Origin: Ectopseudomonas composti
Lineage (GTDB): Bacteria > Pseudomonadota > Gammaproteobacteria > Pseudomonadales > Pseudomonadaceae
Assembly: GCF_001567565.1 (NCBI RefSeq)
Contig: NZ_LSSW01000006.1
Location: 1 to 64,000 of the forward strand
Length of the DNA: 64,000 bases
Direction of reading: 5' to 3'
Positions 20,340-28,672 of the stretch are shown in pieces. The notes under the pieces are model-generated. The model had not been told where the DNA came from. It made no database searches and worked only from the letters and a program-made list of their open reading frames with translations. The number at the start of each line of letters is the position of its first letter. The stretch's first letter is position 1. The position numbers and the translations under genes were made by a program.

Positions 20340-20975
20340 ATGGGTTTCTGGGCAAGATTTCGAGAGCGTCGGAGCAAGCGTGCGATCCGTAAGCTGCCGA
20401 GGCTGTATCGCGGTCAGGCCCGCTTTCTCCAGCGCTATCCTCACTACTCGATAGGTGTAGGCAGTTATGGTCTACCCATCGTCCATGACTGGAGTGAGGG
20501 CGCTACGCTTCGTATAGGTGCGTATACATCCATCGCTGAGCAGGTCGAAATATTTCTCGGTGGGCATCATCGTACCGAGTGGGTTACGACTTACCCGTTC
20601 CCGGCCATGATTGACGAGGCTGCGGATATTACCGGCTATGCCTTCACTCGCGGTGATGTCGTGATTGGCAGTGATGTGTGGCTATGTACTGGGGCAATGA
20701 TTCTTTCTGGCGTGACCGTGGGCGATGGTGCGGTGGTCGCTGCTGGTGCCGTGGTGAGCCGAGACGTGGCTCCATACTCGATTGTGGCTGGTAATCCAGC
20801 GAAGCACATCCGGTGGCGTTTCAGCGAGCCAGTCAGGGAGGCGCTCCTGGCTGCAAGGTGGTGGGAATGGCCTGAAGACGAGGTGCGTAAGGTCAGTGCG
20901 CTACTGTGCAGTGAGCGGCTGGATTCTTTTCTTGAGTACGTGGAGCGACGTGCTGCGTCACTCCGGCCTCAGTAG
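20340..20975 (+). CDS. CatB-like hexapeptide-repeat acetyltransferase
   Basis: This 211-residue left-handed beta-helix acetyltransferase belongs to the xenobiotic acetyltransferase (CatB) group. Visible are the hexapeptide coil [20 protein letters not shown], the conserved [16 protein letters not shown] and the C-terminal [14 protein letters not shown] catalytic-type His pair sits in [14 protein letters not shown]. The ATG at 20340, 2 bp after the GT2 stop, is preferred; the longer frame from 20274 lies inside the GT2 gene. In this setting O- or N-acetylation of an outer-core sugar is more likely than antibiotic resistance. It converges with the next gene, and the two ends overlap by 18 bp. 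Confidence 0.87.
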   Translation: MGFWARFRERRSKRAIRKLPRLYRGQARFLQRYPHYSIGVGSYGLPIVHDWSEGATLRIGAYTSIAEQVEIFLGGHHRTEWVTTYPFPAMIDEAADITGYAFTRGDVVIGSDVWLCTGAMILSGVTVGDGAVVAAGAVVSRDVAPYSIVAGNPAKHIRWRFSEPVREALLAARWWEWPEDEVRKVSALLCSERLDSFLEYVERRAASLRPQ

Positions 20976-21602
20976 CAGCGCTTGAGCAAGGCGAGGGGCG
21001 TATTGGCGGTAGCCATCGATGAGGGCGTCCTTATGCAACTTGAACAGCCACTCCTCGTCCTGCTCGTAGCGACGCATGTGCTTCAGATTGCGTTGGCGCA
21101 TGCTCAGGTTGAGTGGGCGTCGTCCAAATTTCATGTCAGCGACATCTATCAGGCCGAGGGCGCCATCAGGCATCACCAGTACGTTGCCCAAGTGGATGGA
21201 GCGGAAATAGACGCCCTTCTCATGTAGGCGCGCCAGCAACTGCCCGAACTGGTTAATCAACAGGCAGCGCTGTTCCGGCTGTGCCTGCTCCAGGGCCTGT
21301 CTCAGTGTTTCGCCCGGAAGTGGCCAATAGTGCACGGCAGTCCCGTTCACTTCGTCCTCTACGCGGTAGACCTCGATTATCTGTGGTGCAATAAAACCTA
21401 GGCTCTGTAGTCGTCTGGCATTGTCTGCGAAGCGCTTGGCGTAGGGTTTCAGGGTTTCGCTGGAAAACAGTCGACGTATACGGAATAGCTTAAGAAAACT
21501 GCTGTCCTGCAGGCGGAGGACTTTGGGGCCGAGCCCGTCTTGCTCCAATACGCTGGAGCCGAGCATCAGTGCCTGCAGTTGTTCCTCTGACAGGCGCTGC
21601 AT
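20958..21602 (-). CDS. LPS kinase-like protein, toluene-tolerance/PA4998 type, catalytic Asp missing
   Basis: This 214-residue kinase-fold protein is translationally coupled to waaL: its ATG at 21602 overlaps the waaL stop as ATGA. The region matching the HGDLHxGN catalytic loop reads [11 protein letters not shown], so His and Asp are replaced by Phe and Ser while the metal Asn is kept; the DFG-like Asp is in [12 protein letters not shown]. aeruginosa has a similar gene (PA4998, from memory) next to waaL. It may be a pseudokinase assisting ligation or core phosphorylation. The longer frame from 21665 is rejected because it extends into waaL. Confidence 0.8.
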   Translation of the reverse strand: MQRLSEEQLQALMLGSSVLEQDGLGPKVLRLQDSSFLKLFRIRRLFSSETLKPYAKRFADNARRLQSLGFIAPQIIEVYRVEDEVNGTAVHYWPLPGETLRQALEQAQPEQRCLLINQFGQLLARLHEKGVYFRSIHLGNVLVMPDGALGLIDVADMKFGRRPLNLSMRQRNLKHMRRYEQDEEWLFKLHKDALIDGYRQYAPRLAQALLLRPE

Positions 21603-22783
21603 CAAAGTGCATGCTCCTGTTTGCGTCCGATACTTAGCGCTGCCACCAGTGCCAGCGGAATCCAAGTCAAGAACCAGTGTTCTTTGGGGCGGGGAAGAAT
21701 TCCCCCTCCTTCGGTAAGGCCTGCGCCCAGTCCGTAAACAACCAACGCACCAGCGATGATGAAATACAAGTCACTGCGTCGTCGCCAGCAGGTCCAGAGT
21801 GCCGCACCGTGCATGAGCGCCCAGCAGAGGGCGCCGATTACGCCGGTATAATAAAGCACGCCTAGAAAGAAACTATGAGGTTCGCTGAATGAGTAGTGAA
21901 TACCAGGAACATTGATCGCGAGATGCGCATCGAAGCCGTGCCCGGTCCATGGTTGTAAGCGAATCTGCTCCAGCGCCAATTGCCAGATTTCCAGGCGGTA
22001 GGATGTGCCTCGGTTAAGCAGGCTTTCAGGGAAGGCCAGCAGAAGGATAATCAACCCGCAAGCGCCGGCGCAGGCGAGCAGGAGTGCGCGTTTGTTCCAA
22101 CAGCAAAGCATCAGCCAGGCCGCCGCAAGTGCAGCTGCGACAAGCGGAGTACGGGAGCCCGTTGCAAGTAGCGTCACTGATAGTACCGCCAGCGGAATTA
22201 GCGCGAAGCAGTAGTACCGCGACGAGGAGGTCATGACCCAGCCAAGCCATATCACGCAGAACAAGCCAAATACATGCGAGCTCAGCAGTGGGTTATCCAA
22301 CGCTCCGCTACCTACCAGGCGAGCGCCGGGGGTGTAGTGGGTAGCGAAGTCGACTAATCCATACGCCGCTATAGGAATAATTGCCAGCGATGCCAGAGAC
22401 AGGACCAAAAGCAGGCGCGAGCAGTTGCGTTGGGTCATCAGCATGCAGGCTGTGAAAAGCATGAAGATATAAAGCGGTCTCTTGGCAAGCGAGGCAAAGG
22501 AATCTTCGGTGCCTGACCAGGAGATGCTGATCAGTGCCCAGGCTGAGAAGGCAAGAAACAAAAGAGTGACGGGTTCACTCAGTTGCAGGGCAATCTGCTT
22601 GGGCTGCATCACGATCGCAATCAGTGCTGGTGCTGCCATCAGAGCATAGAAGAGCTTGTGATACTGGCTGCGATCATCCAGCCAGGTCAGCCCGGTCAGC
22701 AAACAGAAATAGCCGATTGGTAAAATCCATTCGCTAATGAAGTTCGATGTATTGCGCGGCCATGCGCCCAAGGAAAGCGACAT
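21602..22783 (-). CDS. waaL: O-antigen ligase
   Basis: WaaL joins undecaprenyl-linked O-antigen to lipid A-core at the periplasmic face of the inner membrane. The protein is strongly hydrophobic with about 10-12 membrane segments. It has a large periplasmic loop rich in polar residues (SYRLEIWQLALEQIRLQPWT, then HSFFLGVLYYTG), typical of the Wzy_C ligase/polymerase family, and an ATGSRTPL segment near residue 205. I chose ATG 22783 (393 residues), because the 24 residues between ATG 22855 and here look like intergenic sequence; ATG 22855 is the alternative. It is divergent from msbA and AT-rich for this genome. Confidence 0.85.
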   Translation of the reverse strand: MSLSLGAWPRNTSNFISEWILPIGYFCLLTGLTWLDDRSQYHKLFYALMAAPALIAIVMQPKQIALQLSEPVTLLFLAFSAWALISISWSGTEDSFASLAKRPLYIFMLFTACMLMTQRNCSRLLLVLSLASLAIIPIAAYGLVDFATHYTPGARLVGSGALDNPLLSSHVFGLFCVIWLGWVMTSSSRYYCFALIPLAVLSVTLLATGSRTPLVAAALAAAWLMLCCWNKRALLLACAGACGLIILLLAFPESLLNRGTSYRLEIWQLALEQIRLQPWTGHGFDAHLAINVPGIHYSFSEPHSFFLGVLYYTGVIGALCWALMHGAALWTCWRRRSDLYFIIAGALVVYGLGAGLTEGGGILPRPKEHWFLTWIPLALVAALSIGRKQEHAL

Positions 22784-22911
22784 TGATCCTGTATTCCCCG
22801 ATTCTGATTCGAGGCGCGATTCTACGGGATACCAGTGGATTTTTCGCGCATCCATGACGCGGCAGGGGGCTGTGATAGTATTCGCCCCTGTTCTGGCTGC
22901 GGCATATTTCC

Positions 22912-24753
22912 ATGACCGATACCTCTGCGGACCTTCAAGCCACCTCCAGTTTGAAGATCTATTTTCGCTTACTACGATACGTCAGACCTTACATCGGTTT
23001 GTTCCTGCTCAGTCTGGCTGGCTTTCTGATTTTCGCCTCCACTCAGCCAATGCTGGGTTATATCCTCAAGTACTTCGTCGACGGATTGTCCAATCCTGAT
23101 GCGAGCCTCTTTGCAGGCGTGCCCTGGTTGCTGGAGCATGCGCCCTGGCTGGCACATCTAAAGCTGCTGCAGGCAGTGCCTCTGCTGATCGTGCTGATTG
23201 CCTTGTGGCAAGGCATTGGCTCTTTCCTGGGGAATTACTACCTGGCAAAGGTTTCGATGGGGCTGGTGCAGGACCTGCGTGTCGAGCTGTTCAATAACCT
23301 GCTGACGCTGCCCAACCGTTACTTCGACAACCACAATTCCGGTCATCTGATCTCGCGCATCACCTATAACGTGACCATGGTCACCGGTGCTGCCACCGAC
23401 GCTATCAAGGTCGTGGTGCGCGAAGGGATGACGGTGATCTTCCTGTTCGCCACCTTGCTGTGGATGAACTGGAAACTGACGCTGGTGATGGTGGCGATCC
23501 TGCCTGTGATCGGCCTGATGGTGACCAGCACCAGCAAGAAATTCCGCAAGCAGAGCAAGAAGATCCAGACCAGCATGGGCGATGTCACCCATGTGACCTC
23601 TGAAAGCATCCAGGGTTATCGCGTTGTGCGCAGCTTCGGTGGAGAGGACTACGAGAAGCAGCGTTTTCTGGGCGCCAGTGAGGAAAACAAGCTCAAGCAG
23701 TTGAAGATGGTCAAGACCAACGCTGTCTACACGCCGTCACTGCAATTGGTGATCTACAGCGCCATGGCCGTGCTGATGTTCCTGGTGCTGCTGCTGCGCG
23801 GCGATGCCTCGGCAGGGGATCTGGTGGCTTACATCACCCTGGCAGGTCTGCTGCCCAAGCCCATTCGCCAGCTATCCGAGGTCAGTTCGACTATTCAGAA
23901 GGGTGTCGCCGGTGCCGAAAGCATTTTCGAGCAACTCGACGAGGAGCCGGAAGTTGATCGTGGCACTCAGGAGCGCGAGCGCATCAGCGGCCGGCTGCAG
24001 GTGAAGGATCTGAGCTTCAGCTACCCCGGCGCGGAGAAATCCGTACTGAACAACATTTCCTTCGTCGCCGAGCCCGGGCAGATGGTGGCGCTGGTCGGGC
24101 GCTCCGGCAGTGGCAAGTCGACCCTGGCCAATCTGATCCCGCGTTTCTACCACCATGATCAGGGGCAGATTCTGCTCGATGGCGTGGATGTCGAGGACTA
24201 CACCCTGCGCAACCTGCGCCGGCACATCGCGCTGGTCACGCAGCACGTCACCCTGTTCAACGATACCGTGCGCAACAATATCGCTTACGGTGATCTGGCT
24301 GGCGCGCCGTTGGAGGCCGTGCAACAGGCTGCGGGTGACGCCTATGCCGCCGAGTTCATCGAGAAGATGCCACAAGGCTACGACACCCTGGTCGGCGAGA
24401 ACGGCGTGCTGCTCTCCGGCGGTCAGCGTCAGCGCCTGGCCATTGCCCGCGCCCTGCTCAAGGATGCGCCGTTGCTGATTCTCGACGAGGCCACCTCGGC
24501 GCTGGATACCGAATCCGAGCGGCATATCCAGGCGGCACTGGACCAGGTGATGCAGGGCCGTACCACCCTGGTCATCGCCCACCGCCTGACCACCATCGAG
24601 AAGGCCGACCTGATTCTGGTGATGGATCAGGGGCAGATCGTCGAGCGCGGCAGTCATGCCGAGTTGCTGGCGCAGAACGGTTACTACGCGCGTCTGCATG
24701 CCAAGCAGTTCGAGGACGGCGACGAGTCGGTCGTGGTCGAGCAGAGCGTCTGA
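22912..24753 (+). CDS. msbA: Lipid A export ABC transporter MsbA
   Basis: MsbA is a homodimeric ABC exporter that flips lipid A-core across the inner membrane before O-antigen ligation. The 613-residue half-transporter has about six membrane helices in residues 20-330, then a nucleotide-binding domain. It shows Walker A GRSGSGKST near residue 396, signature LSGGQRQR near 501 and Walker B LLILDEATSALD near 522. It is divergent from waaL and starts an operon with mig-14, dnpA and probably hldE. The mig-14 ATG overlaps the msbA stop by one base. Confidence 0.96.
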   Translation: MTDTSADLQATSSLKIYFRLLRYVRPYIGLFLLSLAGFLIFASTQPMLGYILKYFVDGLSNPDASLFAGVPWLLEHAPWLAHLKLLQAVPLLIVLIALWQGIGSFLGNYYLAKVSMGLVQDLRVELFNNLLTLPNRYFDNHNSGHLISRITYNVTMVTGAATDAIKVVVREGMTVIFLFATLLWMNWKLTLVMVAILPVIGLMVTSTSKKFRKQSKKIQTSMGDVTHVTSESIQGYRVVRSFGGEDYEKQRFLGASEENKLKQLKMVKTNAVYTPSLQLVIYSAMAVLMFLVLLLRGDASAGDLVAYITLAGLLPKPIRQLSEVSSTIQKGVAGAESIFEQLDEEPEVDRGTQERERISGRLQVKDLSFSYPGAEKSVLNNISFVAEPGQMVALVGRSGSGKSTLANLIPRFYHHDQGQILLDGVDVEDYTLRNLRRHIALVTQHVTLFNDTVRNNIAYGDLAGAPLEAVQQAAGDAYAAEFIEKMPQGYDTLVGENGVLLSGGQRQRLAIARALLKDAPLLILDEATSALDTESERHIQAALDQVMQGRTTLVIAHRLTTIEKADLILVMDQGQIVERGSHAELLAQNGYYARLHAKQFEDGDESVVVEQSV

Positions 24754-25649
24754 TGCTGAGCCGTCTACGATTCTGGCGTGAACGCGACTGGACGCCGATT
24801 ACTGCTGCCGACTATGCCGAGGCCTGGGCCCGTTTTGGCGGCAGCGTCGCGACTCATCCCGAGGTGCTGGCGCGGCTGGCTGACCTGGCTGGTATTCCCG
24901 TGCGCTACCTGGGCTGGCAGGTCGGTGGCGAACTGCAGGCTGCAATTGCTACCTGGGGGCGGTATCTGGCCCTGTCCAAGGATGTGCTCAAGCAGCAAGG
25001 CAAGCGCGGTCTGTTCGATCTGGGCAATGCCGAGATCATTCTGCCTCTGGCTCCGCAGGCGCAGGTTTCGCTGCGCCATCGGGCACGCTACCTGTCCGAA
25101 CTCAATGCAACAGGACTCATCGGTGTCGGCGAACAGCCCGAGGGCCTGGCGCTGGCTCGTGAGCCTGAGCAATACAGCAAGAAATTTCGCTACAACCAGC
25201 GCCGCGAGCAACGCTTGCTGGAAGAGGCGGGCGGGGTGATCCGGCCGATGCTGGAGCTGGCGCCCGAGGAGCAGGCGCGCATCTACGCCGATCTGTTCCT
25301 GCGTCGCTGGGGCTTCGAGGCCACTGGCAAGGAGCACCTGGCTGAGGTGTTTAGCCTGCTGCGCGATTTCATGACCGGCTCGCTGATCTACCTCAACGAC
25401 GAACCGGTGGCGATCCAGGTGCTGTACCGGGTCGAGGCGCCGCACTGGGTCAGTCTGGAATACATCAACGGCGGGGTCGATCCGCAGCAGCGCGAGTTCA
25501 GCCCTGGCAGCGTACTCAGCTTCGTCAACACGCAAAGCGAGTGGGAGCAGGCGCGGGCGCTGGGCAAGCCTCTGCGTTACTCGTTTGGCCGCGCTGACCG
25601 CGAATACAAGGATCGCTGGTGCAACCGGGTACCGGTCTATCAGGTGTGA
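24753..25649 (+). CDS. mig-14: Mig-14 family protein, GNAT/FemAB-like acyltransferase fold
   Basis: This 298-residue protein fits the Mig-14 family, linked in Salmonella and P. aeruginosa to tolerance of antimicrobial peptides. The second half (about residues 140-295) has the layout of a GNAT-like acyltransferase. It includes KKFRYNQRREQRLLEEAGG, a GSLIYLNDEPVAIQVLYRVE strand pair and a conserved C-terminal YSFGRADREYKDRWCNRVP. No signal peptide or membrane segment is visible. It overlaps msbA by one base and dnpA follows 4 bp after its stop, so the three are co-translated. The substrate is unknown; a sugar amine exposed by DnpA is a possible target (inference). Confidence 0.82.
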   Translation: MLSRLRFWRERDWTPITAADYAEAWARFGGSVATHPEVLARLADLAGIPVRYLGWQVGGELQAAIATWGRYLALSKDVLKQQGKRGLFDLGNAEIILPLAPQAQVSLRHRARYLSELNATGLIGVGEQPEGLALAREPEQYSKKFRYNQRREQRLLEEAGGVIRPMLELAPEEQARIYADLFLRRWGFEATGKEHLAEVFSLLRDFMTGSLIYLNDEPVAIQVLYRVEAPHWVSLEYINGGVDPQQREFSPGSVLSFVNTQSEWEQARALGKPLRYSFGRADREYKDRWCNRVPVYQV

Positions 25650-25653
25650 GCGC

Positions 25654-27036
25654 ATGAACGGTCGCAAGCAACAACTGCTCAAACGCCATCGCCGCAACAA
25701 ACGCATCGCCCTGTTGCTGGCGCTGTTGACGTTGCTGGCGCTTGGTGTGTTCGTCGCCTGGTGGCTGCCGCCAGTGCTGCTGGTGTTGGGCTGGGTCGCG
25801 CATGAGGCCTGGTTCGCCGATCACCTCTTTTATTCGCCACGCGACGATTATCGCTACGACTTCCCCGAGGACAGCCTGAGCGTATCGGCACGTATCGAGC
25901 AGGGGCAGCTGCAGGTCGAGGCTGACCTGCAAGGCTACGACACGCTGATACTCGAGCTGCGTCTGACGGCGACCTGGCTTGGCCGGTGGTTCGATCCCTA
26001 CGTGCGCCTGGGCGATGACCGCCAGGATTTCGAGCGTGGCGTGGCTGGCCGTCGTTACCTCAACCTGTCCGGGCAGCAGGCGCAGGCTCTGAGCATCGTG
26101 CCGCGCTTCTGTCGTATCGGTGGCGAGTTGCGCCTGCATGCCATGCGCAATCCCGATTTCGCCGAGCAGCGCATGCTGATCATCGCGCCGCATGCCGACG
26201 ATGCCGAGCTGGCCGCCTTTGGTCAGTACAGCCGCGCGGCCAACACTGCCATCGTGACCCTCACTCAAGGCGAGATCGAGGCCGAGGCCTATCAGCGTTT
26301 CGGGCTGGACAAGGCCGCCGCCGCGCGTCTGAAAGGGCGCTTGCGCAGCTGGGACAGCCTGGCCGTGCCGCTGTGGGGCGGGGTCACTCAGGCGCGCTGC
26401 GTGCAACTCGGCTACTACTGCCTGCAGCTACCGGCCATGGCTGAGCAGCCTCAAACGCCGTTTGGTTCACGGGAGTCGGGCGAGAGCGATGTGCGCCCTG
26501 TGCGCCGCCACAATCCGTTGTCCTTGCCGGGCGATGCCGACGGACAGCCAACCTGGAGCAACCTGATCGCCGATCTGGTCGCCGTGATCGAGCATTACCG
26601 GCCCGAAGTCGTGCTGACGCCGCATCCGGAGCTCGACCCTCATCATGATCACGTCGCCAGTACGCGCGCCTTGCTGGAAGCCTGCGAGCGTGCGGCCTGG
26701 CAGCCGAAAACGCTGCTGCTCTATGCCAACCACCTGCATGACAACGACCGTTGGCCCATGGGGCCGGCCGGCCATGGCATTGCCCTGCCACCGGCGATCA
26801 CGGCGCTGCCGGCCGAGCGCCTGTGGAGCCCGTTGCTCGATGCCGAGCGGCAACTGGACAAGGCCATGGCGCTGGGCATGCAGCATGATCTGCAAGCTCC
26901 GCTGCCGCTGAAGCGGCGCCTGCGCCGCCTGATCCAGTGGGCCTTGGCCGGGCGCCGCTGGCCTGTCACGGGCGAGGACGAGTTCTTCCGCAAGGCCGTG
27001 CGCCGCCATGAGCTGTTCTGGGTGCGTACCCGCTAG
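25654..27036 (+). CDS. dnpA: PIG-L family de-N-acetylase
   Basis: This 460-residue protein has two N-terminal hydrophobic segments at about residues 18-48 and then a PIG-L zinc deacetylase domain. The metal motif is APHADDAEL (residues 178-186), a variant of the usual PHPDDE with Ala for Pro. The second His cluster is HPELDPHHDH. In P. aeruginosa the homologue dnpA affects fluoroquinolone tolerance. The ATG at 25654 is chosen because the longer frame from 25585 lies in mig-14. It probably removes N-acetyl from a core or precursor amino sugar at the membrane. hldE starts 62 bp downstream. Confidence 0.85.
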   Translation: MNGRKQQLLKRHRRNKRIALLLALLTLLALGVFVAWWLPPVLLVLGWVAHEAWFADHLFYSPRDDYRYDFPEDSLSVSARIEQGQLQVEADLQGYDTLILELRLTATWLGRWFDPYVRLGDDRQDFERGVAGRRYLNLSGQQAQALSIVPRFCRIGGELRLHAMRNPDFAEQRMLIIAPHADDAELAAFGQYSRAANTAIVTLTQGEIEAEAYQRFGLDKAAAARLKGRLRSWDSLAVPLWGGVTQARCVQLGYYCLQLPAMAEQPQTPFGSRESGESDVRPVRRHNPLSLPGDADGQPTWSNLIADLVAVIEHYRPEVVLTPHPELDPHHDHVASTRALLEACERAAWQPKTLLLYANHLHDNDRWPMGPAGHGIALPPAITALPAERLWSPLLDAERQLDKAMALGMQHDLQAPLPLKRRLRRLIQWALAGRRWPVTGEDEFFRKAVRRHELFWVRTR

Positions 27037-27098
27037 AGCGGTACACCGAATGCGTCATGCTATGATTTTTCCCGTTTTTCTGCCCTTCTGGAGCTGCC

Positions 27099-28520
27099 AT
27101 GAAACTGACCATGCCCCGCTATGACCAAGCCGCCGTTCTGGTGGTGGGCGATGTGATGCTCGATCGCTACTGGCATGGCGGCACTTCGCGGATTTCCCCG
27201 GAGGCGCCGGTACCGGTGGTGCGTGTGGACCAGATCGAGGATCGTCCCGGTGGTGCTGCCAACGTGGCACTGAATATTGCCGCACTCGGCGCGCGCGCGT
27301 TGCTGGTGGGCGTGACCGGCAACGATGAAGCCGCCGAGAGCCTGAGCGACAGCCTGCGTGGCGCAGGCGTGGACGCCCATTTCCAGCGCCATGACGGCCA
27401 GCCGACCATCGTCAAGCTGCGGGTGATGAGCCGTCACCAGCAACTGCTGCGCATGGACTTCGAGGAGCCGTTCAATACCGACACCGCAGCCCTGGCGCGT
27501 GAAGTCGATGCACTGCTCGATGGGGTCAAGGTGCTGGTACTGTCGGACTACGGCAAGGGCGCGCTGCAGAACCATCAGGCTTTGATCCAGGCGGCGCGCA
27601 ACAAGGGTGTCCCGGTGCTTGCCGATCCCAAGGGCAAGGACTTCTCCATCTACCGCGGTGCCAGCCTGATCACGCCAAACCTGCATGAGTTCGAGCTAAT
27701 CGTCGGTGGTTGCGTCGATGAGGCCGAACTGGTGAGCAAGGGCGCCACGCTGATGCATGAGCTGGAGCTGGGTGCATTGCTGGTGACGCGTGGCGAGCAC
27801 GGCATGACCCTGCTGCGGCCTGAGCATCCGCCGCTGCACCTGCCGGCTCGTGCCCGTGAGGTCTTCGACGTGACCGGTGCCGGCGATACGGTGATTTCCA
27901 CCCTGGCCGCGTCCATCGCCGCCGGTGAGGAGCTGCCACTGGCGGTGGCCCTGGCCAACCTGGCAGCCGGCATCGTCGTCGGCAAGTTGGGTACGGCGGC
28001 CATCAGTGCGCCTGAACTGCGCCGTGCGGTGCAGCGCGAGGAAGGCTCCGAGCGCGGCGTGCTGAGCCTGGATCAACTGCTGATCGCCATCGAAGATGCC
28101 CGCGCCCATGGCGAAAAGATCGTCTTCACCAACGGTTGCTTCGATATCCTCCATGCCGGCCATGTGACCTACTTGGAACAGGCGCGCGCGCAGGGTGATC
28201 GGCTGATCGTGGCGATCAACGACGACGCTTCGGTGAGCCGTCTGAAAGGGCCGGGCCGCCCGATCAACGCCGTTGATCGGCGCATGGCGGTGCTCGCCGG
28301 TCTGGGCGCGGTGGACTGGGTGGTGAGCTTCAGCGAAGACACCCCCGAACGCCTGCTGGGGCAGGTGCGGCCGGACGTACTGGTCAAGGGCGGCGACTAT
28401 GGTATCGAGCAGGTGGTCGGCGCCGATATCGTCCAGGCCTATGGTGGTGAGGTGCGCGTGCTCGGCCTGGTGGAAAACAGCTCCACCACGGCGATCGTCG
28501 AGAAGATTCGCAGCAAGTGA
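27099..28520 (+). CDS. hldE: Bifunctional heptose 7-phosphate kinase / heptose 1-phosphate adenylyltransferase
   Basis: HldE supplies ADP-heptose for WaaC and WaaF. The 473-residue protein joins a PfkB-family kinase (residues 1 to about 325) to a cytidylyltransferase-like adenylyltransferase (about 340-473). The kinase shows GGAANVALNIA near residue 46 and DVTGAGDTV near 259. The second domain has FTNGCFDILHAGHVTYLEQA near residue 343 and the ENSSTTAIVEKI C-terminus. It follows dnpA after a 62-bp gap that may carry its own promoter. Confidence 0.96.
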   Translation: MKLTMPRYDQAAVLVVGDVMLDRYWHGGTSRISPEAPVPVVRVDQIEDRPGGAANVALNIAALGARALLVGVTGNDEAAESLSDSLRGAGVDAHFQRHDGQPTIVKLRVMSRHQQLLRMDFEEPFNTDTAALAREVDALLDGVKVLVLSDYGKGALQNHQALIQAARNKGVPVLADPKGKDFSIYRGASLITPNLHEFELIVGGCVDEAELVSKGATLMHELELGALLVTRGEHGMTLLRPEHPPLHLPARAREVFDVTGAGDTVISTLAASIAAGEELPLAVALANLAAGIVVGKLGTAAISAPELRRAVQREEGSERGVLSLDQLLIAIEDARAHGEKIVFTNGCFDILHAGHVTYLEQARAQGDRLIVAINDDASVSRLKGPGRPINAVDRRMAVLAGLGAVDWVVSFSEDTPERLLGQVRPDVLVKGGDYGIEQVVGADIVQAYGGEVRVLGLVENSSTTAIVEKIRSK

Positions 28521-28672
28521 CAGCAGGCTGAGCCAGGTGCAAGTCCTGCTCAGTCCGTTCGCCTCCAGCCATGGCTTGACCCGATTGCCGCAGCAGCCTG
28601 TCTTGAGGGTCATAGGCACTCGCCGGCCCTGACCTCATCATCAATGGCATCCCTCATGTGGAGTGAGATGCC

